A stretch of 64,000 nucleotides of DNA from Pachyseris speciosa (GCA_016490735.1 JAEMWC010000072.1:437501-501500); one strand, 5' to 3'. Counted from the first letter of the stretch, positions 43,601 through 54,858 are shown. The notes: generated from the letters alone by a model not told the origin. A program made the numbers and translations.

Positions 43601-44491
43601 ACTAAAATCCATAGAGTGTTAGAGTTCAATCAATCCCCTTGGCTCAGACAGTATATTGATTTCAACACACAGAAAAGAACTAATGCTAAAAATGCATTTG
43701 AAAAAGACTTCTTCAAACTTATGAATAATTCATTATTTGGTAAAACAATGGAAAACCTAAGAAAGAGAGTAGATGTAAGACTAGTAATAGATGAGAAGAA
43801 ACTTACAAAATTAGCAAGCAAACCCACTTATGTGAGTAGTAAAATATTCAATGAAAATCTAGTAGCTGTGCATAAGATTAAAGAAACACTTACCTTAAAC
43901 AGGCCGGCATATGTAGGAATGTGTATTCTAGATCTTAGCAAGACATTGATGTATGATTTTCACTATAATTACATTAAACAAAAGTACGGTGATAAAGCAA
44001 AGCTACTATTCACAGATACAGACAGCTTAACATATGAAATTGAAGCTGAAGATGTATACTCAGACTTCTGGAATAATAAAGATAAATTTGATAACAGTGA
44101 CTACTCTGAAAGCTCACCATACTATAACAAGACAAATAAAAAAGTGATTGGAAAAATGAAAGATGAAGCTGCTGGTATTCCCATAACTGAATTCATTGGT
44201 TTGAGATAAAAAATGTATAGCTATATGAAAGATAATCAAAAAGGAGGAAAAACAGCCAAAGGAATAAAAAAGATTGTGATCAAAAAGAACATCAAACATG
44301 AAAATTATAAAGAAACATTATTCGATAATAAACAGTTGCATCACAAAATGAAAACAATCAGAAGTCAAAATCATCAAATGGGTAGTTATGAAATCAACAA
44401 GGTATCACTCAGCTGTTTCGATGACAAACGATATATATTAGAAGACGGAATCAACAGTTTTGCATATGGACATTATCTCACCAAAAACTAA
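40657..44491 (+). pseudogene. pPolB: Protein-primed DNA polymerase B
   Basis: About 1,280 codons. The N-terminal third has repeated proline motifs (PIPPPRTKK, RPVPAPR, RPVPAPRTKK) and the FRWCHIRHLNPQ block. Then come a zinc finger (HFCMHCLLCF), ExoI (YADFEAIT), an endonuclease VII-like treble clef (CHICDKKY ... VRDHCHITGKYRGSAHQD), ExoII (RGYDSHF), ExoIII (YLKSDILL), palm motif A (YLDANNLYGWAMSQ), motif B (FFKLMNNSLFGKTMENL) and motif C (FTDTDSLTYE). Lesions are a nine-A run at 41572-41580 (frameshift), TGA at 42953-42955 and TAA at 44207-44209. Replicates the element from terminal-protein-primed ends. No TCTAA-N11 box, consistent with an early gene. Confidence 0.9.
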
Positions 44492-44582
44492 ACCACAGAA
44501 CAGAACCAGTATTTCCAAGAATTTCACTCATGGTTTTATTCAGAGAATTCTATCAAATTAATAATTATAGATAACTATCTAT

Positions 44583-44743
44583 AACTATAGATATCATCAA
44601 ATTATTCAACTATAGATTTCCAAAAATAAAATAACTATAGTTTTTCCAAAATCCGAGATCATTTTGCTAAAACACCCCCCTAAATCAGTATGTGATTCCA
44701 TTTGATTAATTTTTGATCTGGTACCCCCAAACACTATACTACT
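44583..44743 (-). repeat. Polinton terminal inverted repeat, right
   Basis: 161 bp, the inverted partner of 27497-27657 with one difference. Ends ...actatactact. Confidence 0.95.
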
Positions 44744-44749
44744 AGCATT
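44744..44749. repeat. Polinton target-site duplication, right (agcatt)
   Basis: Exact copy of 27491-27496. Confidence 0.95.
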
Positions 44750-45002
44750 TTATTCTCTATTGTAAGCAGCAAACATTTCAGTACAAAAATAAGTGGATGC
44801 CACTGAGAGGAAAGCCGACAGTTGCCGTACGTAAATATTTCATGACTACAGGTAGACGAATCATGTGCATTCATTTGTAATGGAATGAACTATGCAAAGT
44901 GGAAAGAGATTTCATTTCAGTTTTTGCATTTGCTCTTACATGTAGCTCTTGCAATTTTATAAGACACAGGAACTAATTGAACTGTTTTGACTTAATTTTC
45001 AG

Positions 45003-45140
45003 AGTTCAGTAAAACCATTGTCCCTTATACCCTGGATGGAGAATTCCCAGATGAAGGCGGCAAAGTTGATGCAACCAGCAACTTTGTCCCAAGCTATCAG
45101 TCAGCGCAGGAAAGCGACCAGTCATAGCAAGAAAAAAAGG
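45003..45140 (+). pseudogene. Putative BEN-locus exon downstream of the Polinton
   Basis: Between an acceptor (TTTTCAG) and a donor (AAGG|GTGAGT) a frame reads VPYTLDGEFPDEGGKVDATS and SYQSAQESDQS, followed by an in-frame TAG. Low-complexity acidic/Ser linker like those of BEN proteins. Same strand as 25535-26170 and 48032-48718. Confidence 0.4.
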
Positions 45141-45477
45141 GTGAGTTAAATTTACTCATTACCTAATTTTTCAGAGAATTTGACCCTAGATCTTTCGGGA
45201 TTATTGAAGTACTGAATCCTTCATTGTTTTATCTGTGTCAAGTGATTGATATCCTTTATATACATGTCTTAAATTTTTTGACTTTTGTTTTTCTCATGGC
45301 AAACTTGTTAATAAGTTGGCGCATCGATGCCATCTCCAGGCGTTTTAGCCACGTGAATTAAAGCCGTCATTTTTTCATTGTGTTCACGATTAAAATCATG
45401 TTAAAAATTTGGTTTTTAAATTTATAGCTTGATGCCAAATAACGAAGATCACAGTGTAGAATCTCTGGGAAAATGAA

Positions 45478-46278
45478 TAGGGACTTTAAGCAAGGACTAC
45501 GGAAGCATCTAGTACGGCGGGTTTTGACCGCGGGAGAATGGGACAAATACATAGAGTTCCACCGAAATTGAAAGCTCTTGTTTACATTAAGCAAGCCGTA
45601 CTATGTCGCGTCATACGGAAAGTTTAAATTCTTTTTTTCGGTGAAGTGGGTACGTCATGCCATCGTTTAAAGAAATAAGACACTTGCTTCTTCTTTCCAA
45701 TGGTGTTAATTTTATTTCTGCAAACAACACAGCATCATTTTGTTGACTCCATTCCAACAAAATTAATTTGTAACTTATGCTTAATGTCAAACTTGATTTT
45801 CTCATATGCATTTCTCGCCTGAGTACTAATATACAAGTTCTAATAAGTAAATTATTTCCATAATGAAAGGTTTCCTAATTCGATTATAGGGAAAAGCCGT
45901 GCCAAGAATCGTGAAAGCTGATTACGCGCTTTCACATCTCGCCAGAAACACGTAGTTTGGGTCTCACGCCTCACGCCTGCCACTACATTTAGGACTCAAA
46001 ATCGACAGACATTTTTTTTACAAATCCACAAGGACGGCCAAAAACGGATAAAATATTTTATGTCGCCATTTAGATTCAAACACTGGCGTACCTAGCATGA
46101 ACAGTGCAGGAAAATACATCAACAGACTTACATACTTTCCACTGCGGCCTGCCATGATATCCTATGTATTCGGTAAGGTGACTACGACTAAAAACCAGGC
46201 CATTGACGTGTAGCCGGATAAAAAATTACTTCTGGTCACCGAACTAGACGCTTCCGTAGCCCTTGCTTAAAGTCCCTA
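45478..46278. mobile_element. 801-bp DNA transposon remnant, TA ends
   Basis: The left end tagggactttaagcaaggac... (45478 on) and the right end (to 46278) are inverted repeats of about 40 bp with a few mismatches. Both arms end in TA, consistent with a TA target duplication (mariner/Tc1-like). No coding frame inside, so non-autonomous. Confidence 0.75.
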
Positions 46279-48030
46279 ATATTTTAGGAAATGCTTCAGG
46301 CGTTTTTAGTGTAGTGTTTTTCTAATGCTACAGTAGTGGGATTGTATACCAGAAGGTGTAGGAATGTAAGCAGTGCTGCACATCGTGTAAACAAGTGCGC
46401 ACTCAAGTGGAAATGCAAATTAGTCGCGAACAGTCATGTAAGATTGACCACGAGTATTTTTTTCAAAAGTAGCTCATGCCAAGCGTTGAACAACTTTTTC
46501 TCAGTAGTACTTTCTTAGCCATCTTCAACGCTAAAGACTCTATTGATTGCCAGCAACCAGTATTCGCGTCATGGTATTTGGGAATCTAAATTTACCACTA
46601 TATAGTAACGTGACATATTCCTAAAACAGCAACATTTCGTCACGCTTTTTCAAGTTCGTCTTTCCATGAATAAAAATGTCGTTTGAGACTTGAATACTTC
46701 CTCAGAAGAACTACTGGCTAAAGTTTGCTTTAGTCCTTTAAGATCTTCAGACATTATGACAAGACTACCATGCGAAATCTTTGCGGTGCGAAAGACATTA
46801 TTCTTTCAAAGTCGATTTCATCGATAAGCCGAAAGAAATTAAATGCCGTGATGTTCTGTTTTCCAAGGTGGAATCAATGAGGTTCATTTGAACTGACTTG
46901 GCAATGTAATAACAACAGCAAATGAAAATTAACTTGTTTCCATTCAGTGTTGGCAAGTTATAACTTATTTAATAGCCTCAGAAAGTGAATAAGAAAAGAA
47001 TGGCCGGTCAGTTTATAACTGAACTTTCGTCTTTTTTTCCAAATCTACACTTTAAAACCTTTTCTCTGTGTTTTTGTGTGTGATCAGATTTTTAGTATAC
47101 AAATACCGTCTCCATCACATTTACAGTCTTTTATAGTGCAAAAATCACACAATGCATGTAAATGACATTCACATGATATTAAATGTGGTACAGGGACCAC
47201 GGTTATAATCAGTAGAGTTCTCACGGAAATTCATGTGCGGGAAATTAGCATAGTTATTTTGTTGTTAACTACATGACATTATATGTGATAAAGCTTTCCA
47301 ACTTACCATTGATTATCGTCACTCTATGCTTGTCAAAAATTCAGATTTCCCTTTACTCAGGCAGATTATCGCCTTTCGTTAAGCATTCCACATTCTACTT
47401 AACTTCCTTATGATGTGGCAAAAAAGACACCAGATTGAGAATGTCATATTAATTGTTGACAGAATACACTGACATTACAAGCAAGATTTTAAAAATGTGT
47501 CATCATTAACTGGGGTTGAAATAATTGGGTTGAAATAATGTCTATGTGAAGGAACAGTACGTGTCACGGTAGTCTATATAAAACTTTATTCTTGGTTCAA
47601 ACCAAGGAAATTCGTTATTGTTAGCTTTCATATTATTTTCATGTGAAATAATTTGAGCAATCGTGAGTATTTACACAAAGAAGCCATGCATCTGATTGTT
47701 ATCTTTTCAAAAAGCAAATCATTGCAGTTCTCTTGTTATACCTACATTTGTATAAATCCCAAAATGATACAGTTAAAAACTATAAAATGAATACGCTGAT
47801 ACTATAGCATTATTGCACTGCACAGCACTTAAAATAAATTTATATTTTATTTACGAATCTTGCAATAAACTAGATGTATTTGGTGTATCAACCCATTTAA
47901 AAACTACATGGCATTGGTACGGATTAATGGCATTTCATTCCAAACTAATTTTTTCATATTAAAAACTGTTATTTTGCCCACAATGAACTCAAAGCAATAA
48001 TGACAATTTCTTTTTGTCGTTTATTCCTCA
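46279..48030. other. No gene seen
   Basis: AT-rich; would be intron if 45003-45140 and 48032-48718 belong to one gene. No repeats or frames I can support. Confidence 0.4.
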
Positions 48031-48031
48031 G

Positions 48032-48718
48032 TTTGAAGAAATGGAAGATATCATCACAACGACCTGGAAGAAAAAGTGAACAAAATCCTCCACCAAGTGT
48101 CTTCAGTGGCAAATCAGCTTGATAAGCTCACTGATGCTATCAGCAAATTTGAAAAATGTAAAGCCTGTAAAAGAAATACCATAAATAGACGATGCAGACG
48201 TCTGTTTTGAGTACAAGCTGCCAAGTATTGAACTAACACCACCTCTCTCAGTCCCAGCTCAACAAAAAGCCTTCAACTCCAATAGCTCACCAGTTAAATC
48301 TTCTTCAACCCCTTTATTACCACAGAAGAGCACACTGGGAAACCAGTTGCAAAAGCCTTGTACCGACAAGCAGTCCACAATGCTTCTTGGTTCCCCGAGC
48401 CGGGGAGTGTACGTGCTAAAGAAAAAGGTCGAACAGCTCCCAAAAAACACCCCAAAAGGATTTGCCCTGAAACTTTTCGAACTTGTATTTAGCAGGGACG
48501 AAGCAAAGACAGGAAGTTTTGAAGGGAAAGGCGACAAACTTCTCAAGCTGGACCCAAACAAAATAGCATTGGTAAAAGAGTGTACAAAGCTGACGTTCTC
48601 TGCTAATGAAAATGTTGAGTGGGCCACAATTAGAAAATGTATTGATGGGAAATGCAGAATGGTCCGAAATGACAGGTGTTTTGTGTGGGCAGGGATAAAC
48701 ATAACAAAGAAGGAATGA
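48032..48718 (+). pseudogene. BEN-domain terminal exon with coiled coil
   Basis: After an acceptor (TTATTCCTCAG, to 48031) one frame gives a coiled coil (LEEKVNKILHQVSSVANQLD KLTDAISKFEK). The frame changes near 48185. The second frame gives a Pro/Ser linker and the BEN domain ALKLFELVFSRDEAKTGSFE ... LLKLDPNKIALVKECTKLTF ... IRKCIDGKCRMVRND, with the expected LDPxK and IDxKCR motifs and a stop at 48716-48718. One frame break, otherwise good. BEN domains bind DNA. Likely the 3' end of the gene that begins near 25.5 kb. Confidence 0.6.
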
Positions 48719-49043
48719 ACGAAAGATTGCATCACTACTAAAGACTAAAAAAGGGACCATTGTATTGTTGCTAAAGACAATTAAGGGACTTATATCGTTT
48801 ATAACATTACGGATGTGTTCTAGTTTATTTGATCAAAATAGTTATTAATTCTATTATTATTCGAGTTTGGTTCAAGCAGTATAAACGGCTGTTTCAGTAA
48901 AGCTGTCTGTGAAGCTTAAATTACGATTTTAATAGAGTGTAATCGATTTCAAATGCAACTTGAAACGTAATTAAAATAAGTTTATCCTTACTGGAGACCT
49001 ATAGGTGATTGTAATTCATCTTTGTCTTAAGTCGCGGACATCC
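48719..49043. other. No gene seen
   Basis: 3' flank of the BEN exon; no frame or repeat supported. Confidence 0.45.
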
Positions 49044-49455
49044 TTGAAAGCAGGAGCCCATTACCCAGAGCGTACAACTCCCATACTAAGCCTGTGTCAT
49101 GGTGTTTTTACAGACCAGGTTATTTTTAGACCACCTTTTCCCGCATAAAAGATAAGTTCCGGTCCATGGGAGCTTGCATCAGTAATATGATACGAAAGTT
49201 GAAGGGCCCATAGATAAATAAAATACGATCATGAAAAACGCTAATTCCCACTCTAATTTTGCTGCGGTCCAATGTTCCATTCAATTTTCCTCAGCAATTA
49301 TATCCCATAGTCCATTGCAAAAAATCTCTCACTTTCAACTTGCAGAGTTGCGGAAAAATTATCGATTGTTCTTCCCGACGTCCTGATCTTCGAGCTCTTT
49401 ACTGGTTTTCTTATTCTGAGAACTCTCTCTATTTGCCTTATAGTTTATCTCTTTA

Positions 49456-50601
49456 GTGTGTGGTTCTGTGTTTAAAAATGAGTTAAAGGTTGTATTAGTG
49501 ACTATGAAGCGGCAAAATTCAAGAGGTTCACAAAGAGCCACGTCTTGCCGAGGAATCCAGATCCTTGAATCGGTCCGTGAGGAGCATTTTGAGACGAAGT
49601 ATTCAGCTTCGACAGTCTCACCAAAGCAAAGAGTCTGCTTCAAAGTCGGAAGACAATTCAACGCTCAGGCATTGGGCTACACTCTTATCGGTTTTTCATG
49701 TGAATTACGGCCCATAGTGGAAAGCGATTCCTCCCCGTTTCCGGTTGAGGGCAAAGCACCTTTGTTGGCTTTGATCGTCAAACAAACGAAAAGTTTACGC
49801 TTCTTGGTAACGACTGGGCCCTTCCAATCTGTTCGACTTGTATTTTATCCAGACGGCGAGTGGCGGTTAGACAGCCCGATCTGTGAACATCAAAAACTTG
49901 CCGGGGGAAGATTGAGTTTTCCTGTTGAATCCACTGAACTTGAGAACATCGCACGGAAATGGCTTTCGAAAAACCATGTCCTTTGTCCTGGATTAGTAGC
50001 GCTTGTTGGCCTTGATTTACAAAAGGAACTTGGGTATATTCCCTAAAACGTCAAGATCATGAATGGAAATTTGTATTCAAAGGGCTGTAAAATATGGCAC
50101 GTTAATAACAGCAACCACTACCGAACAGCAGATTCTTTTAAGCAAAACATGTGTGGGAATTGTCTCGTGTGCGAACGATACACTAAAACCGCACTCGAAA
50201 ATCGAAAGTCTCTGGATACTGCAAAACAGGAGGAGTGGCGGAAACCAGGCAGCAATTACCCGATTCAGTATTTATCGCCCCAAAGCAAGTCCCTTTGTCT
50301 TGGTAATACACGACAAGTTCGATCGCGAATGGTGAAAAAAGTGGAAAAGTTGTACAGGCAAACACGAATGGAACTTCCACAAGAGCAATCTTCCTAACTT
50401 TGCAAGCTTGTGGAGGCCATAGAGAAGTCAAGTGAAGGAAAAGAAGAACTTTCCAAAATCTTCAAGGAAGGAAATCAGTATAAAGATGCTAAGGGAGGCA
50501 AAGCTGGAAATTTTGTGAAGGATATTTGGGAGAAGGATAGAGAGACCTTCTTTAAAGATCAAAGAAAGAATGGTGAGTTTCTAACGTTGTGTTTAATGTA
50601 A
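49456..50601 (+). pseudogene. Transposon plus-strand gene, 5' part
   Basis: 49456-50046 is open for 196 codons (HFETKYSASTVSPKQRVCFK, GEWRLDSPICEHQKLAGGRL). 50059-50397 continues in-frame or nearly so with a Cys cluster (MCGNCLVCERY) and NYPIQYLSPQSKSLCLGNTR. 50410-50601 gives EKSSEGKEELSKIFKEGNQY and a donor-like AATG|GTGAGT. Similar blocks ('YLSPxSKxxR', then Lys-rich helices) occur in cnidarian THAP/P-like transposases ahead of the catalytic domain. No THAP finger is recognised at the N-terminus. Confidence 0.5.
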
Positions 50602-51679
50602 TTCTATTTATTTGTACAAGAATAAAAATCCTTAAAATCATCTTACTGACTTTTCGAGACGAAAATTAAACTTTGCAAACTTCAATCTGGCCAACTCCAG
50701 TTTGCCAATCTTTTTATTTTTTTTTCTGCTGTGCTAGACTTTAGATGGTATTGCGCTTTTTCAAGCTACTGAAAATAATTTACTTTTAGACATGCATTTA
50801 ACAAGAAACGCGTTGTGCATGCTCCCCTGATCTTCACCCATAATGCTAACAAATGCCAGTACAGCTGGACATACAGTATGAGGCTGAGTGGCATGACAGC
50901 TTAGCATCTACAGGCTCATCATCACTTGCTACCAGAAGCCCATTGTTGCTACAATTATCTCTGCCATTCTTATTCGTTTTCTGTAATATTCCTGATACTG
51001 TGGTGATATACATGTGTACTGTTCGTTGCTTTTTTGTCACATAATCATGATAAACCTGTGTTAGGTCATCAGTAGTTGTTTTAATAAATTACCAGTATAC
51101 TGCCCTTGTTGGTGGTGTGATACATGAACACTTGTATGAACAGCTGTAGATCAGATAATTAAACCCCTTATTGATAGTTAAGGAAAATTAACACTCACCT
51201 GATTGTTTTCACTGACAGTGAATGGAAAGAATGGAAATCGTTGGTCCTCAGTCACTGTGTGAGTTGGTAACTATTTTTAATTTTCTGTTTTGAAATCTAG
51301 CCTTAATGGGTGTGATCCATTAAAAATACCTTTTGGGTGTTATGACTCAGTTAATTGTGTTTGATGCAGCGTCGTCATGTTTTAATGTAATCCATAACTA
51401 AAATCCATGAAAGTTACTGCTTTTTAAACTGCAATCTGTCTCACAATATCCCTCTGTTTTCTCTTATTAATTTTAATAAAGTTTTACTAACCATATATAT
51501 TCTAGCAATAATGAGAAGAGCCCTATCTTTTCTATTAAAATGTTATGTTTATTACTCTGACTGCATGTAGTAAAAAGTGAGTTTCTTTAGTCGAGCCTTC
51601 AGCAATATGCATGGAATCTTTTTGTTTTAACACTTTAATACATGTAGGCCTAAATATCCTCTTTTAAGTTGTAACTTTA

Positions 51680-51935
51680 AATAGCTCTGGCTGTCAACAA
51701 CAGAAGCCCCTCTGCTTATGAAGCTTTGCGTGGCCTAAAGATTTTACAACTGCCACATTCGAAAACCTTAAAACAGGTCATTAAAGACGGATCTGAGAAT
51801 GCTGGTATCGATGAAGAGTACCTGTTTGGACAGCAGACAACCTATGCCACCTTTCAGAAGGAAAGGGAGGAGGAAGGACACCCCAGACCATTAGGACTTG
51901 GAGTCTTGATGTGAGATGAAGTAAAGGTTAGAGCA
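51680..51935 (+). pseudogene. P/THAP9-like transposase exon, start of catalytic domain
   Basis: The frame reads NNRSPSAYEALRGLKILQLP, HSKTLKQVIKDGSENAG and GLGVLM, stop, DEVKV. 'SPxAYExLR ... LPSxxTL' followed by 'xxLDExKx' is the entry to the RNase H-like catalytic domain of P-element/THAP9 transposases. The stop in front of the first Asp and lack of downstream exons mark it as a remnant. Confidence 0.55.
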
Positions 51936-51963
51936 AACATATTTTTCTTTTCTTAATTCACAT

Positions 51964-53286
51964 TCAATGGACAAAGGTGGCAACGATACTGACATAGACT
52001 TTTTCGTTGGTATTAGGTGAAAAAAAAATATTTAAAATGGATTTGTCGTCCTTCTTCAGGTCTCTCTCTACTTTGGCATTCATGAATTCGTTGATGCGTG
52101 TATTCGCCAACTTTGACACCAATGCTTTAAAAAAGTCCACTGGCAACCTCAGAATTTAAGGCACCCTCCGCCGAAGAAAGGGATGCGACAAGCAATCTAA
52201 AATCCGTTTCTAGTTCTTCATTATTAAGCACAGAGGACTGGATACCTTTGTAGGTTTGCATCACAAGCAAACTCTCGAACATTTTCATCGACATTTCTAA
52301 GAAAGGGAATAAGTTCAGTCCTAGGGAAAACCAGGTTTCCTTCATCTAAGTTTTGCAGACTAACTGAAGTCGACGATTTGTCTTTCATTGTTAAGTCCTG
52401 AAGCAAATCAAGCTCGAGTTCCATGTTTCCTCTTCTCCCGTGCGATACTTTTCCACGACCTTTCTTTTGCTGTAAAGTTTCTCTGCGCAGTTTAATCATC
52501 CTGTGAAGTGCCACTCCACAATACCTGTGGAGAGTTTCCTCTGATTCTGGACATAGTTTGATCCTATCTGAAGTCGAAGCATTTGCCTTTCTTCTCTTCA
52601 CATGTGCATGCACGCAGGTATAAACCTTTTCGTGTATAAGGCTAACAACCCTGTGGACCACTTTGCAGTTAAACTGTTGTCCAACTAGAAATCTCTCCAC
52701 GATCGACCGTTCTTGTGAAGCCCTTCCAGGTCGAAAATTGTTAAGCATCTTCATCCAAGCCACTGAAAATGCAGCTTTCCTATTCGACTTATCGGGCAAC
52801 ATGGAACATTCATGAACAAGTGTTGAGAACTTGCGGCAAAATCCAGCGATTAGAAGCTGATAATAGGCCTTTCTGCTTCGCTGAGTACGTGCTTTGCGAA
52901 GCGTTCCCTCTCGGGAAATGCTTTCACTCGTGGAGATTCCACAACTTTTTGCCAAATTTCAGCTTCCACTTGAGCAGCATACTCAGCTGAAAATATCCAA
53001 GAGGTTAGCTCTTCTATGTCGTCATTTTTTAAACTGGTATCTTTTCTAGTTCTCTTTTTCTTTCTGGTTACTCTCTCGCGGCCGCGGTCAAACTTGCAGG
53101 CTGGCTTTTCTTCCTTTTAGAACTCGATGGACACGAAACAGTGCCCTCCTCTTCGATTTCTGTGTCAACTTCAGTTGTACTTGTTTCTGAACTGCCACTC
53201 TGGGAAGGACTTTCAAACTCTGACCCATTTGAATCTAAATTTGAACATCTTGAACTGCTAGATGACTCCTCGCGTCTGTCCGCCAT
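51964..53286 (-). pseudogene. Transposon minus-strand gene, unknown function
   Basis: Starts at 53286 with a Ser-rich acidic segment (MADRREESSSSSRCSNLDSN). 52955-52224 is open for 243 codons (FNCKVVHRVVSLIHEKVYTC, SEETLHRYCGVALHRMIKLR, LQNLDEGNLVFPRTELIPFL). Pieces at 52345-52127 and 52146-51964 continue in other frames (LVASLSSAEGALNSEVASGL). It points toward the transposase gene. I do not recognise the family; it might be an accessory DNA-binding protein of the transposon. Partly frame-broken. Confidence 0.45.
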
Positions 53287-53562
53287 TTTGTTTTCTTTTG
53301 TGAGCGGGCAGAACTTCCGGTGACGTAATGCGTTATTTGTGATTGGTCATCAAGGTCCTGCGGGAGTCTAATATTTGCGGGAAATTCGAATCTAAAAATA
53401 AATTGGTCTGCAAAAAAGCTGTGACAGGTATATAGGGCCGTTGGACGCTCCAGGTAATGGGCTCCTGTTGAAAGTCATTAAGGTATGTGGCTTTTCACAT
53501 TTGCATATGTACGGGAACCCATATTTTCATTCACTCTGAGTTAAATTAACAACGGCAGAATC

Positions 53563-53611
53563 CCTATTTCTCGAACCTCCAAAGAAAACTACAACTGGTT
53601 CGAGAAATAGG
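53563..53611. repeat. Short hairpin, 15-bp arms
   Basis: cctatttctcgaacc (53563-53577) and ggttcgagaaatagg (53597-53611) are exact inverted repeats. Confidence 0.75.
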
Positions 53612-53787
53612 AAATTAAGTTTAAGAAATCGTCCAGCAAACGAGTCTGACTAAAAAGGTGGGGGACACGAGTTTGGGTTGGGAGGCTCAAAAAACCCGAG
53701 ATTTCGTGAAATCAGGGCTCCAAATTTGTCGTACGTGATTATCTTTTCATCCGACCATGATTGATTCAAGGCCTTTAATTCATCTGG

Positions 53788-54048
53788 CCGTGATCACAAT
53801 ACTCTCTGTGATCATGCTATTATCACAGTGTGATCATGCCGTGATCACAGAGTCAATCACGCCTAAAATTTGTCTGGTGGTGATCACAATATTTTTGTGA
53901 TCGCACTATTTTCACACTGTGATCACACCGTGATCACGTCGTGATCATGTGTAAAAAGTTTTTACGCGTGAACTTTTTACGCGTGATCATGGTGTGACCA
54001 CACCCTTTGATCACATGGCTTGATCACGCCTTTATTTTTACTGGGGTA
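53788..54048. repeat. GTGATCAC foldback repeat, copy 2
   Basis: Dense array of gtgatcac-type palindromes including gtgatcacaccgtgatcacg and a ttttacgcgtgaactttttacgcgtgatcat segment. Ends tttttactggggta, the inverse of the start of copy 1 (19725). The left boundary is not defined. Confidence 0.7.
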
Positions 54049-54414
54049 CTTTGATAGTAATTATATAAACACATCATTACAAATGACAGATGTTCATGAT
54101 CATTTGATGTATATACCTGTGTGCAAATTAAATTGAATGTTACATGCATGAATTAAGGAAATGAAATTCATAGCAAATGATGATACTTTATAGTGCAGTA
54201 TTAATATAGACGATCATGATGTGAGTGACTTATACAAGAAATACAAAAGCAAAATCAGGTGAAAATGACATTTGTCCAAAACAAAAAGAAGCTGAATGAA
54301 ATTTTAGTTAAGGGTATACAGTACTTGCTCGAAATGGTTATTTTACCTCATTTTTCACATTCCTGTAAGACATGTAGCAGCCTATCATAAGCATCCAAAT
54401 TAAATTCACTTGCT

Positions 54415-54660
54415 TTTTCACAGGTTCTGGGCCCTTCATATACATGTGAAATTCAATGCATGCTTAGCAAAGGTTTTCAAATGACTTCACATCCCTTGTA
54501 CATGTGAAACAACATGTGAATTTGGGACAAGGGCTTCACGTGATTTTTCACATCATTTCAAATGTGACATATTTTATTTCACTGTGTTTTTCAAAGTGTA
54601 AAATATTTCACGTGTTTCACACGAACTTCTCATTTTTCACACACTTCACGCTAGTAGTGT
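54415..54660. repeat. TTCACATGTGAA-type palindromic repeat
   Basis: Repeated ttcacatg/catgtgaa motifs in both orientations (for example gtacatgtgaaacaacatgtga) with spacing of 15-40 bp. Not the GTGATCAC family. Non-coding. Confidence 0.55.
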
Positions 54661-54858
54661 CATTCTGTCCTTTTTGACATCGTGAATTTTTAACCAATCT
54701 TCTTTACAAATATTTCTTGCCTTTACAACGAACACTGTTCCTATTTCTAGGGAACTAAGGGTTTGTTTGTGTAGACAATCCAATATCCAGTTTCTTTGTT
54801 CTTGAGTGCCCTTCCCCTTAAAGGTCGACTCACAAGTTATGAGATCATTTAAATGCAA
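54646..54858 (-). pseudogene. Transposase-like N-terminal fragment
   Basis: 70 codons: QEQRNWILDCLHKQTLSSLE ... TVFVVKARNICKEDWLKIHD. The 'RxWILDxL ... VxxxxxCxxxWLxxH' pattern is like the N-terminus of a cnidarian DDE transposase family, but I cannot name it. No continuation found. Confidence 0.3.

Larger units (their letters stand above)
27497..44743. mobile_element. Full-length Polinton/Maverick (adintovirus-like) element
   Basis: A 17,247-bp element bounded by 161-bp inverted repeats that start AGTAGTATAG, inside a 6-bp target duplication. It encodes integrase, protein-primed PolB, packaging ATPase, adenain-type protease, major capsid and penton proteins. This is the complete Polinton hallmark set, plus two fibre genes and accessory proteins. 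The left part (28354-33793) is on the minus strand; the right part is on the plus strand and diverges from 33.8 kb. About half the genes are broken by frameshifts or stops, although the two ends differ at only one base. It sits in the interior of a BEN-type locus. Confidence 0.95.
49051..53467. mobile_element. P/THAP9-like DNA transposon, 7-bp TSD
   Basis: The ends caggagcccattacc and ggtaatgggctcctg are perfect 15-bp inverted repeats, with weaker pairing beyond (cagagcgt against acgctcc). They are flanked by ttgaaag at 49044-49050 and 53468-53474. The 4.4-kb interior has a plus-strand gene in several exons, ending in a P-element/THAP9-like transposase segment, and a minus-strand gene of unknown function. 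Target duplications of 7-8 bp fit the P superfamily. Internal stops and missing catalytic exons suggest it is inactive. Confidence 0.8.

Noticed and set aside
27497..44743. Contaminating free virus genome rather than an insertion
   Set aside because: Exact 6-bp duplication and host-type flanking sequence on both sides show chromosomal integration.
48259..48760. Minus-strand frames over the BEN exon
   Set aside because: Antisense shadows; the plus strand has a recognisable BEN domain and splice acceptor.
53788..54048. CRISPR-like array
   Set aside because: GTGATCAC units overlap and vary, with no constant repeat-spacer geometry and no cas genes; it is a palindromic foldback repeat.
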